Shown: positions 11,975 through 25,194, counted from the first letter of the stretch. The stretch is DNA of 64,000 nt from Angiostrongylus vasorum (GCA_018806985.1 JADANN010000273.1:434001-498000), one strand, 5' to 3'. Program-made: numbers and translations. The notes: generated by a model not told the origin, from the letters alone.

Positions 11975-13480
11975 CAGGTAACGTGTGAAGATCCGAGCTA
12001 GTGTGTTTATGGGGACTGGCGGAATGTGTTTAGATCGTATCCTGTCCAGAGCTGGTGTTGTTCGATTTTTCACCGATGAACTAGAATGTCGGATTTCGGA
12101 AGGGACAACTTGCGACATATCCATCTTCCTTCATTTTATATGAGAGCAGGAACAGGTGGCTATTAAAGAGATCTAAGCAATAATTGTCTTCGGAAATACT
12201 TTTCCTGGCCTCTGCAGCTTCGATCATAAATGCTGCTCTTCTCTCTTTCAGATCTTCTTTTAGCACTTGTCTGCATTCTTTTTGCAAGTTCGGACGTGAG
12301 TTGGCGCTTGCCCGTAGCTCGTGCGATTCCACGCTGGCTCGAATGTTTCTCGAGACAGACGTCTGTTGAAGACTTTTGAACTCTCATCTTTCACAGCGCT
12401 AAGATGAAGACGTTGAGTGAACAGATCGTAATCTTCGTCGATATTTTCGGAAACGGCACCTTCCCATCAGCCGACTAGTGGATTGAATAAATCCCAGTTT
12501 ATGGTGGTTTTGGGACTTCGTCTTTCGATTTTAGCCCTTTTGTCTCCTTTCGTGCAGAAATGAAATCTTGCACGAAGGAGGCGGTCGTCCAATCCCGTGT
12601 AGAATTTTGGGGCAACAGCGACATCGCTTAGGCAAAACCTTCGGTTTACTATGATGTGGTCTATTTCGTTATGGTACTCTCCACTGGGAGATTCCCATGT
12701 CCAGCGTTGAGGGTGGGACTTCTGGAATTGCGAGTTACCATGAATGGTCGTGGTCGTCATGACACACTCAGGCAGCCGCTCACCCTCCTTGTTCCATACC
12801 AATTCGTAGATCCCAATGTGACGTTTTTTAGTCGTTCTTCTGGGTCCAATCATAGCGTTAAGTTCTCCAGTGATGACCTCGAAGAATGCATGGTTTTCTC
12901 TGTGGAACATCTCCAAGTCTATATATAACGCTTCGACTTTTTCGTCGTCACAGTCTAATTTCGTCGACTAAACGGCGAAGAATGACAAAAGCTGCTATTG
13001 ATCAACATCTCTTTAGTCGTAAACGTCTAATTTGGCTTGAAAGTTGTTCGAATTAATCGATGCTCATAGCCAAACTCGTGTTGACTAAAACGCCGTACTC
13101 GCCGACTTCTCTATGGTCGCATTTTCCAAGGATTAGTTCTTCTCCGGTGTTCGTAGACGGCGTTGAACAAGCGGTGTCGTCTCGTTTAGACCATGCCGAT
13201 GACATCTTTCCTTTTCTTTCTTGCTTAGATGATCACGTCTTCTATCGTGGACTCAGATGCAAGTGTACGTGATGTGTAGTTACAAATATTCACCTTAGTC
13301 CTTTGCGATTTAGGCAACCTAGAATGGCTCTGAGATTTTAGAAGCATCTCTGCGCTCGTCCTAGCTAACGCTGCCAAATCGTGGGGCTTCTTCGAGGTTA
13401 GGAGAATTTACCCGTTTATTTTACTGTACTTAGCTGTTTGATATCCACTTATAGTTTGCTGAGCTCGCTGGTAGGACATT
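11975..13480 (-). mobile_element. LINE family 1 copy, 5' half only
   Basis: Runs from a 5' UTR-like start (about 13480) through the endonuclease to just before the RT, matching 60000-58273 of the better-kept copy. The endonuclease block at 12467-12916 is open for about 150 codons but the metal-site motif GDFN is altered (GELN). The 3' break is at about 11975, where similarity stops at gacaggtaacgtgtga. A 3'-truncated LINE is unusual for target-primed insertion, so a later deletion or rearrangement is likely. Confidence 0.8.
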
Positions 13481-14469
13481 GTTAAGATAACGGTGACAAA
13501 CTGGGAAAAAACTTGGTTGGCTTTTGTTTCTTTCTCTTCATCTGGTGATTCGTTCAGTGATTTATCATACTGTTTTTGAAAAGCATTTAGATTGTGGATG
13601 TGCTTGGGCTACCACTGAGAAGCTCCACATTTAAGTGTTTTGCGTCAAATACTGAACTCGATTTTCTACGCCTTTTTTGAATCCCAAATTTGATACTGAT
13701 GCTTTTGAGATGCCTTTCTCAGAGTTTTTTACTCATTCCCATGTTCGTGACAACTCCTGGGCGTGCCGCCACATGGCCGCGAATAAAACGTGTTGATGTT
13801 GATATTGCAGAATACGATACAACCATTTTTTCTGTCTTTCTTCTTAGAAATGACTTTATTGTTGTAGTCAGTTATGGTTGCATCTTGGACGTAAGCCTAG
13901 AAACTACTGGCCGATTGCATAGTAATGCTAAAGGTCTGGGCTTCAGCTTAACTACGTTCAATGCAGATTTGTGTTCACCAGATCATTCCCTTGACGGACG
14001 ATTGTTGAATGTACCCCTAGACGACTGTTCTTGTATTTCACTTAACACCTTCGCGTGAAAAAAAGTGACAATAGGCTCTAAATAAAAGTTGAACGTTATG
14101 GTAAAAGTTCAGAGTGGGTTAGGGTGAAGGTGGAGCGTGCGTACGTTTTCTAGTGCTCCCACCACCCTCTGGGTACCAAATGTTCTATTAAACAGTGGAA
14201 AGTGGTAATATACAATTGCATATCAGTAATGGTTTTTTCACTGTAAAATGAAAAGATTTATAAATTCGATCAACTTTGGTGGTTTTCATTTCAATTAACG
14301 AAGTTCAGTGCAAGTTGGGACATATTTACTTGAAGTTGTTAGGCAGAACTAATATTGGGCACGTTGGACGTGGAAATGAATTCACGTCGACGGATTCATG
14401 GTTTTAATATGTTGTAAATTACTTGTGCTAGACTGCCTACTGTTCATGGTCACTGCAACTTCTTTGTAG
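13481..14469. other. Unassigned stretch upstream of coiled-coil exons
   Basis: Holds a 122-codon open frame (13690-14058, +) with no recognisable motif and no consistent splice context. It may hide further exons of the gene at 14470-14976. Confidence 0.3.
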
Positions 14470-14976
14470 TATCCTGTAATCTTCCTCCATCAGTTGAGCA
14501 GCTGAAGAACAATTTGAACACTTTGAAAGGAGAAAATGCTGTTGCTCTACAGAAGACGCGATCCTTATCCAATGAATTAGAGGAATATACAACAAAGATC
14601 ATCGTGAAGGATTCCGAAACTAGAGCATCTTATGGGAAATTGATAGGTTGAAGATAAAATGTTTCTACGATAAACTCCATTCACGTACTTCGAAAATCAA
14701 ACCTTTTGAGAAAGTTGTGAGCAGAAGCAATAATGGTAATAGCACAAACATGACGGGAACCTACGTTTCCTGCTTTCTACACGACGTTTCCGAGTTGATG
14801 ATAGTCTTGACATTTGCATTTAGAGTCAGTTAACTAAGTCTAAGGAATACAGAAAGAAAGCCGTGCCTGATTATGATTTCGACTTAACTTTCGGCTCTCG
14901 AGTTAAATCAGCTGTACATTACACTTTGCTGCAGAAAGGACACCAGTCGTTGAGAAGCCGGCACACCAATAGATAA
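14470..14976 (+). CDS. Spliced gene 3' end, coiled-coil protein of unknown function
   Basis: Two candidate exons. The first, 14470-14646, follows the acceptor ttctttgtag and encodes a charged, heptad-like helix (VEQLKNNLNTLKGENAV, then SNELEEYTTKI). Its donor is uncertain: GTTGAA at 14647 or an earlier GTGAAG. The second, 14830-14976, follows gagtcag and reads LTKSKEYRKKAVPDYDFDL and on to SLRSRHTNR and a TAA, giving a basic C-terminus. I recognise no family. Coding is supported by open frames without ATG bias, amphipathic pattern and splice signals; the exact joining is unproven and an intermediate exon is possible. Confidence 0.5.
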
Positions 14977-15841
14977 TATTAATCAGCGGTGTTGTACACA
15001 ATTTGACCTATGTTTTTCTTGGCATCAGATTGTAACCCCAAATTGAGTATTGTGTGTCATTTATTTCAAAAAAAATGTGTTGTATTCCCTTGTAGAGCTC
15101 TGCCTCCGTCTTTCTACTCTACCATATATTTTTTATCTGTGTTTTCGTTATTATTTAAATGTAACAGTTAATGGCTTACTCGGGTGTGCAAAGGAATGCC
15201 ACTTTCATGTTCTAAACTAAATTCCACTTATTGTCCACACGAGAACCAAAACGATTTTTTTAGAATGTTTAGTTAGCTTTGTTATATGCTGTGTAATCCA
15301 AAACGACCATACCATCTGCTGCGAAATAGGTAGCAAGAAAAAAAACCAGTTATTATCATCAAGCTATCAGTCAAACAACATCCGTTCTATACAAATAGGC
15401 CTCATTGAATGAGGTTACAGCGTTATAGCGGCGTCCTGCACACATGAATGAGAAAAATGGATCGAGTTGCTGCGTTTAGACGGTCAGCACAAAGTCCTCT
15501 ATCGTGAGTAGTCGTACGACCGTTCGTCACTCATAGGAGTCTGCGTGCATATTTATAGTAAATGATCTCTCTTTTTGGTGGAAAAAAATGGGATTTGGTG
15601 GGATGGTTGCTAAGATGGATGGTGTCAGGTTGATTACATCGAGCAGTGAAATTCAGCACCAGTCCGAAGCTTGATGTTCAGGCGTTCTCATATGAGGTGT
15701 GGTATTTTTTTGACACATGGCAGTTCTGTGAAGCAAATATATGCCCCTTAATGTCAGTCATTTGAAAGAAAATTCATCTACATTACGTTCACATCCGATT
15801 TATTGGGTCCTAGAAATATTTTATATTTATTTCCACTTCAC
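14977..15841. other. Nothing recognised
   Basis: AT-rich sequence with short frames only and no repeat shared with the rest of the window that I can see. Confidence 0.35.
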
Positions 15842-16015
15842 ACGGCTCGTCTTCACCTCTACTATGCTGATCTCATTATTTCTGGTATTTGATTTGTTCG
15901 CTCCCATTCCTCATTCACGAATGACTTTTTAATTTTTGTGTGTACGCTCGGCTGCTACTTGAGGATTTTTTATCTTTCCTCTTAACGCCACTGAATGCTG
16001 GTCAAGTCGATTTAC
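15842..16015 (-). repeat. tRNA-SINE family 2, 3' half
   Basis: Diverged match to the 3' half of the copies at 17503-17895 and 43440-43795 (cgtcttcacctctactatg near 15850). Its A-rich tail appears as T-rich sequence just to the left. The head with the tRNA boxes is missing. Confidence 0.55.
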
Positions 16016-16539
16016 CTTGAAATAGACGAAGAAATGTGTTGCTAGAACTTAATGATGTATGCTGATTCGAGATATTTCCTGCACCAATTTGCTGATTCTG
16101 GACGGATGCGAGGCTTGATGGAACCAGCGCTGGTTCAAAATAATAGATTGCTCATGCTCGTGCTCGACTAACACCAGTCGTTGCCACTGCGTTCATGTCC
16201 GGAGTTGAAGTTTGAGTTAGTAAATCAATAGTCGGAGGACATAAATTTTATTCAGGTGAGACTGAAGAAGGACTGGTATTTGTTTTTAACGTTCGCATTA
16301 ACGTATCAAAAAAAGGACAACATCAGCAAATCGTAGTATCAAGAACCTAGAGGTCGACTGCCTTCCCTCTCGTCCCTCACATTGAAAAAAAGGGAGGTTG
16401 TGAGAAACATGTTTCAAACAGCCATCTACGAGAGCTTCAAGTGAAATCTGGAGCTATCGTCTAATGTGCCTGATATTCGCGGTCTACGTGCACTACGCTC
16501 AAATGGTCTTCAGCAGAGTTGACAAAACATCGAGTAAAG

Positions 16540-17500
16540 TGCATCTATGCTAGCAAGCGTAGTCTAGGGAAACATTCAGTATGAGGTAACACGTCCGTAT
16601 GATAAGGAATGTATGGAAAATAGAGCACAGCAGACCACTCTATCGCACTTCCATAGATTTAATGAAGGCTTTTGACTCAGATGAGATACAAGCAGTCATC
16701 AAACAGCAAAGGCATCCATATCCAGTGAAACACAAACGTTTTTTTATTTATTTGTTTACTCACAAGTTGATGTTTCAGTGGTTTTCGCCTTCCTCAGAGC
16801 CTCGAGAGGTCAAGTTGATCGCAATCCACCCAGCCAAACACTTCTACAACCAAACAGAGGAAATGCTAAACCAAGATTTCAATCACATTGAACACAGAAT
16901 AACTTCTTTGTGACCGCTTAGTCTTCCATAGATTGGTTTTCCAGAAGGAAGCTATTCTGTGTTCAATGTAGTTGAAATGTTGGTTTAACATTTTCTTTGT
17001 TTGGTTATGGAGGTGTTTGGCTGGGTAGACTACAGCCAACTTGACCCTTCCAAGCTCCGACGAAGGCGAAATCCGCCAAAACGTCAGCTTGTTCATAAAT
17101 AAAGAATAAGCTAACATACTCGTGTTTGCTTATCAAGAATGTAAACAATTGTTCGATCAATGTCAAGGTCAAGGTTGACGGAAACTCGGTCGTGCCAGGT
17201 ACAAACGTTTTTCACGAGTTATATAGCAATTTCACAGCCAAAAGCTTACTTTTATAGATTCCTGTTATCATGATGTAAAAAAAGGCATTCTATAAGGAGA
17301 TACGTCGTAGCTATTTATATTCACATTTGAAAACAGCACTGAAAAAAATAGAAGGAGAACATTAAAAGTCGATGGCTGACACTACGCCACCTTTGCTCTA
17401 CTACGATGTAGTTGTTAAGATCTCATGTATTAGCCAAACAAGATATATTGGCCAATTTCTTCAGTGTTTATGGAAACACTGGTCTCTAATTAAACCCCAG
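16540..17500 (+). mobile_element. LINE family 1 reverse-transcriptase fragment, interrupted
   Basis: RT motif IDLMKAFDSDEIQAVIK at about 16650-16710, then an insertion at 16744-17200, then the continuation around 17205-17240 (FHELYSNFT) and the decayed FADD neighbourhood near 17370-17440. Removing the insertion and one copy of its 12-base repeat restores the expected RT order. A SINE follows immediately at 17503. Confidence 0.75.
16744..17200. repeat. PLE-type foldback element with 12-bp target duplication
   Basis: Two inverted arms of about 170 bases (16745-16915 and 16945-17115). Both carry the cctcagagcc / ccagccaaacac blocks and a gttgatgtttcag / aacgtcagcttg block. It is flanked by the perfect direct repeat acaaacgttttt at 16732-16743 and 17201-17212 inside a LINE fragment, so the insertion is unambiguous. 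Confidence 0.8.
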
Positions 17501-17502
17501 GG

Positions 17503-17895
17503 GGCGGATAGCACGGTGGTAGTGATGCCTGTCATCACAATCATAGTTCTAGATCGATTCCGCTTCAGGCCAACCAAGTCTCTCATCCCTCCGGGGGTCG
17601 GAAAATTCGTACCGGACTTGTCTGGGAAAAATCACTCTCTGTAATCCAGTTGGGAACGCTCCATCCCAGCTATTTCAGGACTCGAGGGAGGATCGCTCGA
17701 CCAGTATTCTACGACATTCAAGATGAAATGAAAATCCCCCAAGCAGCAACCGAGGCCACACGTAAAGTTGGAAGATCCTCGTGAAAAATGAAAGCGGGGA
17801 AACGAATCGAATAGGAGATGTGCTAGGATCCGCACAATAGGCATGAAGACGGGTCAAATAAAATAGAATAGAATAAGATAAAATAAAATAAAACA
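17503..17895 (+). repeat. tRNA-derived SINE, family 2, nearly full length
   Basis: The head is tRNA-like: A box within ggatagcacggtggtagtg (17509-17527) and B box gatcgattccg (17553-17563). The middle holds the shared core (gtcggaaaattcgtaccgg, cttgtctggg). A family-specific 3' part and an A-rich tail of aataaaatagaat type close it near 17895. It was probably transcribed by RNA polymerase III and mobilised by a LINE in trans. Confidence 0.85.
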
Positions 17896-18047
17896 AACTT
17901 CAAGAAAAGGATGTTAGCGTGAAATTCCTAATCTTGAAGCACATTGAACGAAATGAACACATCGGAGTATGTGTATCTAGGTCAAAATTTACGTTTCACC
18001 TGGTATCAGTTAGTTCTGGGTCACAGAACAAACCTCATTTTCGTCAG

Positions 18048-18480
18048 CGTAATTTGTCTAGGGGTATGAGAAAACTCGTTGCTATCCGTGAAAAAATGGT
18101 GACAAGGTAGATTGGGAATAAATCAGCGGAAAGAAATTGGCTCCAACCAGATGAAGGAAGGATTAATTAGTTGCATGCTGAGTTTTGTTCTTCACTTTTG
18201 CCTTTAAAAGCAATGAGCTTTAACAGTTTTGGATGAACTTGTAAAGATTTGTGACATCGACATTTCTAGTAATAAATTTAGACTCATGTTATCAATATTT
18301 AAAAGAAATGACTAGATACTTGCAAAGGTAGCATCTCTATTGATAAATAATTGTCAGCAGCACAGTAACCCTACACATTTCGCTTTAATGCACGCTGGCT
18401 TTAGTGCTTACGGATCCGAAAACAATCAATCAAGACATTCTACTTCAAACAGACACATCCCATTGTTTACATCATTGTGA
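18048..18480 (+). CDS. Candidate last two exons of an unidentified gene
   Basis: Exon 18048-18106 (acceptor ttttcgtcag, donor GTAGAT, phase 2 out) encodes RNLSRGMRKLVAIREKMVT. Exon 18405-18480 (acceptor ggctttag, phase 2 in) continues AYGSENNQSRHSTSNR, then HIPLFTSL and a TGA. The phases fit, but the exons are short and no family is recognised, so this may be chance. Confidence 0.3.
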
Positions 18481-20369
18481 ACTCTATAAGTGGAATAAGA
18501 GCCATTATAATCCAAACGTGTTGCCAACAACGTATCAGCCTCCCTCTTCTTCTTCCACAACAAGTTCTGATCTTTGTGAGCATACAAATCGTTCAATTTC
18601 CATTTCTTTTTCATCGAGGACCGTATTTAAAACAGCGAAAAGGATTACCATGCACGAGGGATTTCGACCAGTGAAATATAACGGTTTCTCTGAATTCACC
18701 GACATTCTTAATAGTTTCCAGATTTAAAAATTCCAAACTCCAACAACTTTACAATCGAAGCTACACCATAGAAAACAAGTTCACGCCTTTGCAACGATCC
18801 AGCAACCCTCTTCTAAAGTTTCGTCGTTGTTGAGTTTCAGTCTACAAAAGCTCCTGTTCGACAAAGTATCAGCGAAAAATAATGATTGCCGAGAATGTTT
18901 TCAAATGTTGCACCTTTGCGGCGGTAGACATTATATATTTAGTTGCATACCTCTTAATTTTGTTAAGCTGGTTAGGTGCGAAGCGGAAAGGCTCTCCCAG
19001 GGAGCAGATAATGAGGTTAATCGCAGACGAAAGCAATAATGTAATTCTGTGGGGCACAGATGTACAAAGAATATGGACTCGTTATTTCCGGAAAGCCGGT
19101 TTGACAGATACGTTCTCTATTTATTTAGCAGTATTCATGCACCGGTCCGTGGGTGTGTTGCGTATAGGCACATTAAATTCTAGATTTTGAATTGGCTAAG
19201 GGAACACTGGGTTGTTGTGAACAACACAGGATGTGAATAGGAGTCGTTTTCAACATATGAGCTCCACGTCCACTCTGAGAAAGACGGGAAAGATTTTCAT
19301 GAGTACAGTCTCACTGTAAGAGCTCGGCTATCTACCAACTGATATTAATCACCAAAAAAATATGCAGCAATGGGTTTTGTTCCTTCCCTGCCGTTCATTC
19401 TTCTTCCCACCGAACCAAAACTCCATCCCTCCAGGCGCACCAAATTTTCTCGACCCGACATGGGCTCGATGTTAAAGGTAATAATTTGATATTTAAAAGA
19501 GCGTTTTCACAATCTACTGCTTAACTTCAGCTCATATTTTTTGATTTTTTCCATTCTTTTGGTGTTACTCTAATAAGTTTCTCTCTTTATGAACCCAGAA
19601 ATCCTGGCCGAGATGTTTCCGAGTCCATACCAAAGGCAGTTAAGGATACATGGTACCCTTGGCACTTCTTCATTAGGTTTCTCCATAGAGGAAAGCAATT
19701 TATGGTACTGGTTTACTCTTCTCACAGAGAGTTATTTACAAGGCGTCATCTCACATTCCACGGTGGAGCGCAAGGTTTAAACAAGTGATAATTCGTCCAG
19801 GGGTTAAATAAGTCGTCAAAATTTGCTGCTGGCATGTTTATGTAGAATTTCTATTCTTTGCTGACGCAATATATGGTCAGATTTAGATTAATAACCAAAC
19901 AGGTAACATAACAATATTTTAGAGGCCGACTTTCCTCTATCCTTAACATGAATACTCAAAACCCTTTTTTTGTAATTTTTTCTTGCTATTTGTAGTTTTT
20001 TTAAAAATTCACGGAGCTCTCTTAAAGGGATCTCACCCTGATTAGTCGAAAGAGCAACATAGCACGACCCCAAGAGGCACAAAAAGAAAAGGATTAATGG
20101 AGGACGAAAAGCGACCTTATCCTTCTCAGGTGGATGCAAGGCATGAAGCCCCTGTTTTTGTTGCTCAGATTGGACACTTGTTTCCTATTTGTTATTTATG
20201 AAGACATAGTCATACATGCTTGCATGGCTGTGTCCTCATTTGCGCTTATTGTACTCTATGAGTCAATTCGGCAAAAAGCCTGCAACTAATAGCGATGTAT
20301 GTGGAAGGCGGTTAGAAGTCAATAAATAAACCGCTCTTCACCCTACTCCTGGTGAGCAAACGCGAGGTC
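18481..20369. other. Nothing firmly recognised
   Basis: Several 60-105-codon frames (18882-19190, 19589-19780, +) show no known motif and no paired splice sites. No repeat shared with other parts of the window was found. Confidence 0.3.
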
Positions 20370-22640
20370 TTTTTTGCACTGTTTATTCACGAATAAAAGC
20401 TAACATTCCGGCTGATTTCGCTTTCTTCAGAGCCTAGAATGGTCAAGTTGAGCGGAGTCCACCCGGCCAAACACCACCATAACCAAATAGAGAACATATT
20501 AAACCAAAATTTCAATCGCGAAATGAACAAAATAGTTTATTCGCACACTCACGACTTCTTGTGAGTGTTCCACTGAGAATTTTACGTGAAGAACAACCGC
20601 ACAGAATTCACATGGAAGCGCAATGTGCCTCTCACATTAAAACATCACTTTTAAATACTGTCTGAGATCACTTGTGATGACGAGGCATTCCTGCCTGCGT
20701 TTCATTTCCAGATTCCCTAGACTTTATCCGGAATCCTTCAAGAGTTTTGCGCGCCGAAGCTCTCGATTTCTCTGCGGCGATGGTAATTTCTACTTCAAAA
20801 CTTTCTCTGTTATATCTCTGCACCCTATGTATGTCTAGTAGAGTATTTGGTTTAACTCTAAGTTTGCCGACTAAATGTTCTTTCACACGGAAACAGAATG
20901 GTCTACCTGTTCATCCAATGTTCCCAAATGCTTTGCAAGAGATTAGGTACAACGTATCCGGACTCATACAATCACTGTCCCTACTGTTAGGCATATAAGC
21001 AGTTTTGCATTGTAAATAGGCGGTCATACAGGCGGTTACGTACAACTGGTGTGTTAGACGCTAAGTGGTAATTCAGCCACTGCTACCAAATTCACTACAT
21101 CGGCCCTTTCTAAGCGTTTCATAGCCGCACTTATTTCGTTGTGAAGGGCAGAATAGACAGGACCACATTCTCGCTAGAACTACCGCCTTTTGGAGGCATG
21201 GCTTTTCCTCTACACTTTTTTCCCAAAAGCTACAAGTTCGTACCCGTTGGAAATGGCTATTTGCTGCGCCAATTTCAGGGATTCTTTGTTCTGTTGTCTT
21301 TCTGTGCACACACTGGAGGCTGTTCGAAACGTGGTAGTCACAAGCGTATTTTTTCTGTGGTGGATAAGAGAAGAAATAACGAACCAGTGTGTTTTTTATT
21401 ACTTGGCTTTCGAACCATTTGGTGATATAGGCGTTTTCGGATGGATTATTTTGGACGTTTAAAAACGAAACCAGATTTTTTTCGATTTTTCTAGAGTAAA
21501 GATGACGTACTCTGTGGGTTCATTCAATAAATCAGAGCGTTTATACATCTCTTCCTGTGTAGAACTGACCGCAAAACATTCACCTACACATCTTAAGTAG
21601 AGTGGAGCCTGGAGTGCCTCCACATGAAGGCAGTGGTAAGGCTTGGTGCCAGTCGCTTTCATATGGGCAACCGTTGTGCGAAATACTTCCTGGAATAACA
21701 GATTGGGCGCTCCTTTAAGGGAGCCATAAACTGCTTAATCGAGAAGCCGTGCATGTTTATTTCTCCTTGATGTTGCATAGGGTGTTCAAGAATGTCTTAC
21801 ATAGCAGAGCCATTCGAAAGATTTGCAATTTACAAGGGCGGTAACGTCGAAGCACTCTATCCCGTCCGCGCTGATAGGACGTTTGTTACGTAGACTGTCC
21901 AGGAACATTTGGGTGTTTGTATGATACGCTGGGATGCTTTTTCAGCAACTGGGTAAGTAATTGGGTTAAAAACCAAGTTATTCTATCCGTTCTCCTATCT
22001 GCGCTGATATTGATGGATCTAACTTTGAATAGTGGTGGATCAGTAGACGTAAGATCACCAATGGATACTAACTTATGAATTTTGATAAGCAAGTAGAAGG
22101 CAGCACATTTTGCTTGTCTAATTTTGAGAGCCGCTGTTCCGTCTTGACCTATTCGTTGTTCAATTTTTTCGGTACTAAACTTTGCATACCCTTTCAGAGG
22201 ATGGCCGACAATGGAAAGCAACTCTAGAATACTTTCGTAACAACAACATCTAAGCGGGCGACGAATTACTACAAATTTCCTACCCTAATCACTGACAGGA
22301 ACTCTACTGTTTTTTTCGATCTTATCAGCACTCGAACCTTTCGCATACCACAATCCTGCTTTTAAAGTTCGAACGAAATTTCTTTACGCCATGATGGTTA
22401 AGGACTTTAAAAGTTCTACCCGAAAATATGGGAAATTTTCCTTCAAGTTCATTCTTGGTGCCTCTTTGTACATACAGAAGGCATGTGGAAACTGCTGTAG
22501 TGGTAAGGTCCTTATTTCTTGTTGTTTACATCCATTTAGAGCTTCAACTCTTGTTTTGCTACGAAGTCCATCTTAAAGTTCGTGCAAACTACATAAGACT
22601 CGTCACAAGAAAACATTAGAAATGGGTTCAGCTGGTGAGA
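20370..22640 (-). mobile_element. Penelope-like retroelement, decayed, with GIY-YIG endonuclease
   Basis: Minus strand, from 22640 down: an N-terminal PLE block (GRKFVVIRRPL near 22260), the RT lead (CAAFYLLIKIHKL, 22090-22130; RSINISADRRTDRITW), then the RT active-site region near 21590, where the family YVDD reads CVGE (LRCVGECFAVSSTQEEM). The linker block follows (QRIPEIGAANSH near 21280), and then GIY-YIG (YLISCKAFGNIG, stop, TGRPFC at about 20870-20970) with its tail to 20668. Immediately 3', at 20370-20540, lies one copy of the cttcagagcc / attccggctg repeat also found in the foldback elements, presumably PLE terminal sequence. Multiple frameshifts: inactive. Confidence 0.85.
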
Positions 22641-23099
22641 AACTTGGGCCCAATTCTAATAGCGAGTGCGTCCCGTCAGGTAGAGCCGTCCCTCTTATCA
22701 CGGTCAGTCCTGACTTTTCTGGCATATTATTTACTCTACTATGACTCGTTTGATCTTCGTTAACGGTTTCATATCTTTTTTGAACTCGTGTTGCGTGTTG
22801 CGCGAGTTACTCAAAAGTTGTTGGAATTTTCTTGTAAATGTTAGTTTAGCTGTTGACATAATACAGTTGCAAATCAACACTCACCCACCCACTCTTCTAC
22901 GCAAAGGTGATCATCCAAATAATGAGCACTCTCATTTTTTCATTCTCAACTTTCGTTTTCTTGACCTTTCACCGATATTGTATTTGTTGTACAATGAACA
23001 TTTATCTTAACACTTACAGTTTTTATGCATCGCATGTATACCTGTCACCTTTACCGCGTGCACTTTTTTACATACGATTTGCGAACAATATTGTATGCA
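22641..23099. other. PLE 5' flank, nothing else recognised
   Basis: May hold remains of the 5' part of the PLE. Short hydrophobic frames only. Confidence 0.3.
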
Positions 23100-23625
23100 T
23101 CGTTTTTCTTCTTCAGCAATCGAGAGCTTGTTAAACAGCATACATCTACTTCCATAGAAAAACACAATACAATACAACAGTGGCTGACGTTTCGGAAGTA
23201 TCGTCTTCTTCAGAGCCTGGAAGGCTATATTGATATACAATTTACTAGGCCAAACGCTTCAGTAACACCTACATGAAGATGAAAAACTCTGTGGCAATTA
23301 CATGACCAACAACTTCTCGAAACATTCACCGTTTTTTTATGTGACTTCCAATGAGTAAGATTGGAACGGCTGATTATAGTCGCATATTGAATTTTTTGAG
23401 AATCTTTTGATCATGCAATTGCCACAAAGTTTTTCATCTTCTTGTAGGTGTTATTGAAGCGTTTGGCCTAGTAAATTGTGTATCAGCATACTCTTCCAGG
23501 CTCTGATGGAGGCGATACTGCCGAGATGTCAGGTACTATTGTATTGTATTGTGTGTTTTTCTATGGAAGTAAATGCATGCTGTATAACATCCTCGCGATT
23601 GCTGAGAGAGAAAACGACGCATTCA
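23100..23625. repeat. PLE-type foldback repeat
   Basis: Long inverted arms of roughly 210 bases: tttcttcttcagcaatcg (about 23107) mirrors cgattgctgagagagaaaa (about 23600). Both arms carry ttactaggccaaacgcttc and a gctctga / gaaacgtcag-type block (23185 and 23500). No clean direct repeat was found at the ends. It sits just 5' of the minus-strand PLE. Confidence 0.75.
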
Positions 23626-23929
23626 TACTCCAATGCCAAGGTTAATAGAAAGTCGATCTTGGGAACTGAACATTATTGCGTTTAGAACTAATGGGTCGTC
23701 TATGTTACGAAAAGAGTCTATGCGACAAATATTTGTCCCATTGATTAGATCGGATATTGATTTGTTGGACAGATTTCAAACGTCCTATGGAATTCTGATA
23801 TTCCGCTGTATTTTTGTAATAGGCAATACAATGTCATCGATCCTTTGGCACTGTTGTGATTTGTTCATGGAAATGCTTTTGTGCAAACCTTCACTGACCT
23901 CCTAATGTAATGGGATATTTAATAAGAAC

Positions 23930-25170
23930 ATTGTCACCCTCTCGAATCCGCGTTCGATAACGCTAACTTTTCTTTCATCCAGCCTTGTGTCCACGATCCA
24001 TGACGGCGTTAAGGCAGGGATATCGTCGAGTTGAACGCGTGGAGCCAAGGTTAAATGTTCGTTTTCTTTATTCTACATCCTGGGTGCTGTTAGAAAAACC
24101 TCAGACTTTTTGCTAAGTTTTCCATCATGCTAGCTTTTCAACCCAGGTACAAACAGGTGTATATTCATTCCTTTGATTGTGAGTGGGGCATCGGAAATAA
24201 ATCCGTTTTTTCATGAAAGTTGTTCCCTTGATGTTAGGTCGAAGAAGATTGTTTTCACAGGTACTGTCAAAATCAGCAAGCACTCTTTCCTTCTAGCTAG
24301 CATTTATTCTCATAAGAACGATTTTATCAACAATACGAAATTGTGTAATTGCGGATCATCGGCTTTCACTCCTACGTTTTCCCATTCCATTCTTTGCAAG
24401 ATGTCCTCGAAGGTGGCTATAAATAACGTTAGCCGGATGGCATTGTCTTGCTGAACCTGTTGAATCTGTCTGCGTTAGTGTTAATTACGCTGTGGAACGG
24501 TGCGTTGCTAGTTATGAAATTGCCAAGTAGTTCATGAAGGATTGCATAGACTACGGCCACCCTGACTGACCAGACTATCAATGGCCACTTTTGTCCCATT
24601 TGAGCCGAATGCCTTTTTTTAGCCCAATAAAATTGAGACAACAGTTTTCCCTTCGTTCGCAATACTACGATGAGTTTCGAAGCCGTGTGAATGTAAGTCA
24701 TCGTATTGGATCCTTTTCTAAACACTGGTCGCTTGCAAGGCTCTCCAGTGTTCTGTCAGCTTTGTTCAGGATGTCTCGAATGGAGTTTTTTGTAGACGAT
24801 AGACAACAAGCAGATTGTGTAGTAATTTCCAGTGTTGTGAAGATTTTTTTCTTTCGCACATAAAAAATGGTTTTTTCCAATTTTCCACTGATTTGAAATC
24901 TTGCATTCTAAAGAGTGGCGCTTCCAAACAAGTGAGCCATTGTGTTAATGGGGAAGTTGCTTCAGATATAAGAAGACCATGGTAACACTTGTCTCAATTT
25001 CCAGTATAGAGATATCTTCCTTCATCTACTAAATCGTTTTCGAGGGTCACCATTACAGATTCGGCTACACCAAGAGTTCTAGACAATTTCTTATCAGCAT
25101 ACATTTTAACTCCACGCGTATTCATCTTCTATGCATTGTCAATAAACCTAACTACCAGTGTCTCTCATCA
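23930..25170 (-). mobile_element. LINE family 1 fragment, reverse-transcriptase region
   Basis: Minus strand: linker (25170-24900), NYRPICLLS-equivalent region (24880-24740), SNTMTYIHTASKLI near 24690, then a palm and C-terminal remnant down to about 23930 (complement of cgcgttcgataacgctaac). Very decayed. It is head-to-head with the + strand fragment at 25195. Confidence 0.7.
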
Positions 25171-25194
25171 GTGTTGTGAAAAAAAGGCTCCTAT

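Noticed and set aside
13690..14058. 122-codon plus frame
   Set aside because: No motif, and the splice context does not fit the coiled-coil exons downstream.
21140..21462. Plus-strand frames of 90-94 codons
   Set aside because: Antisense to the Penelope-like element linker.
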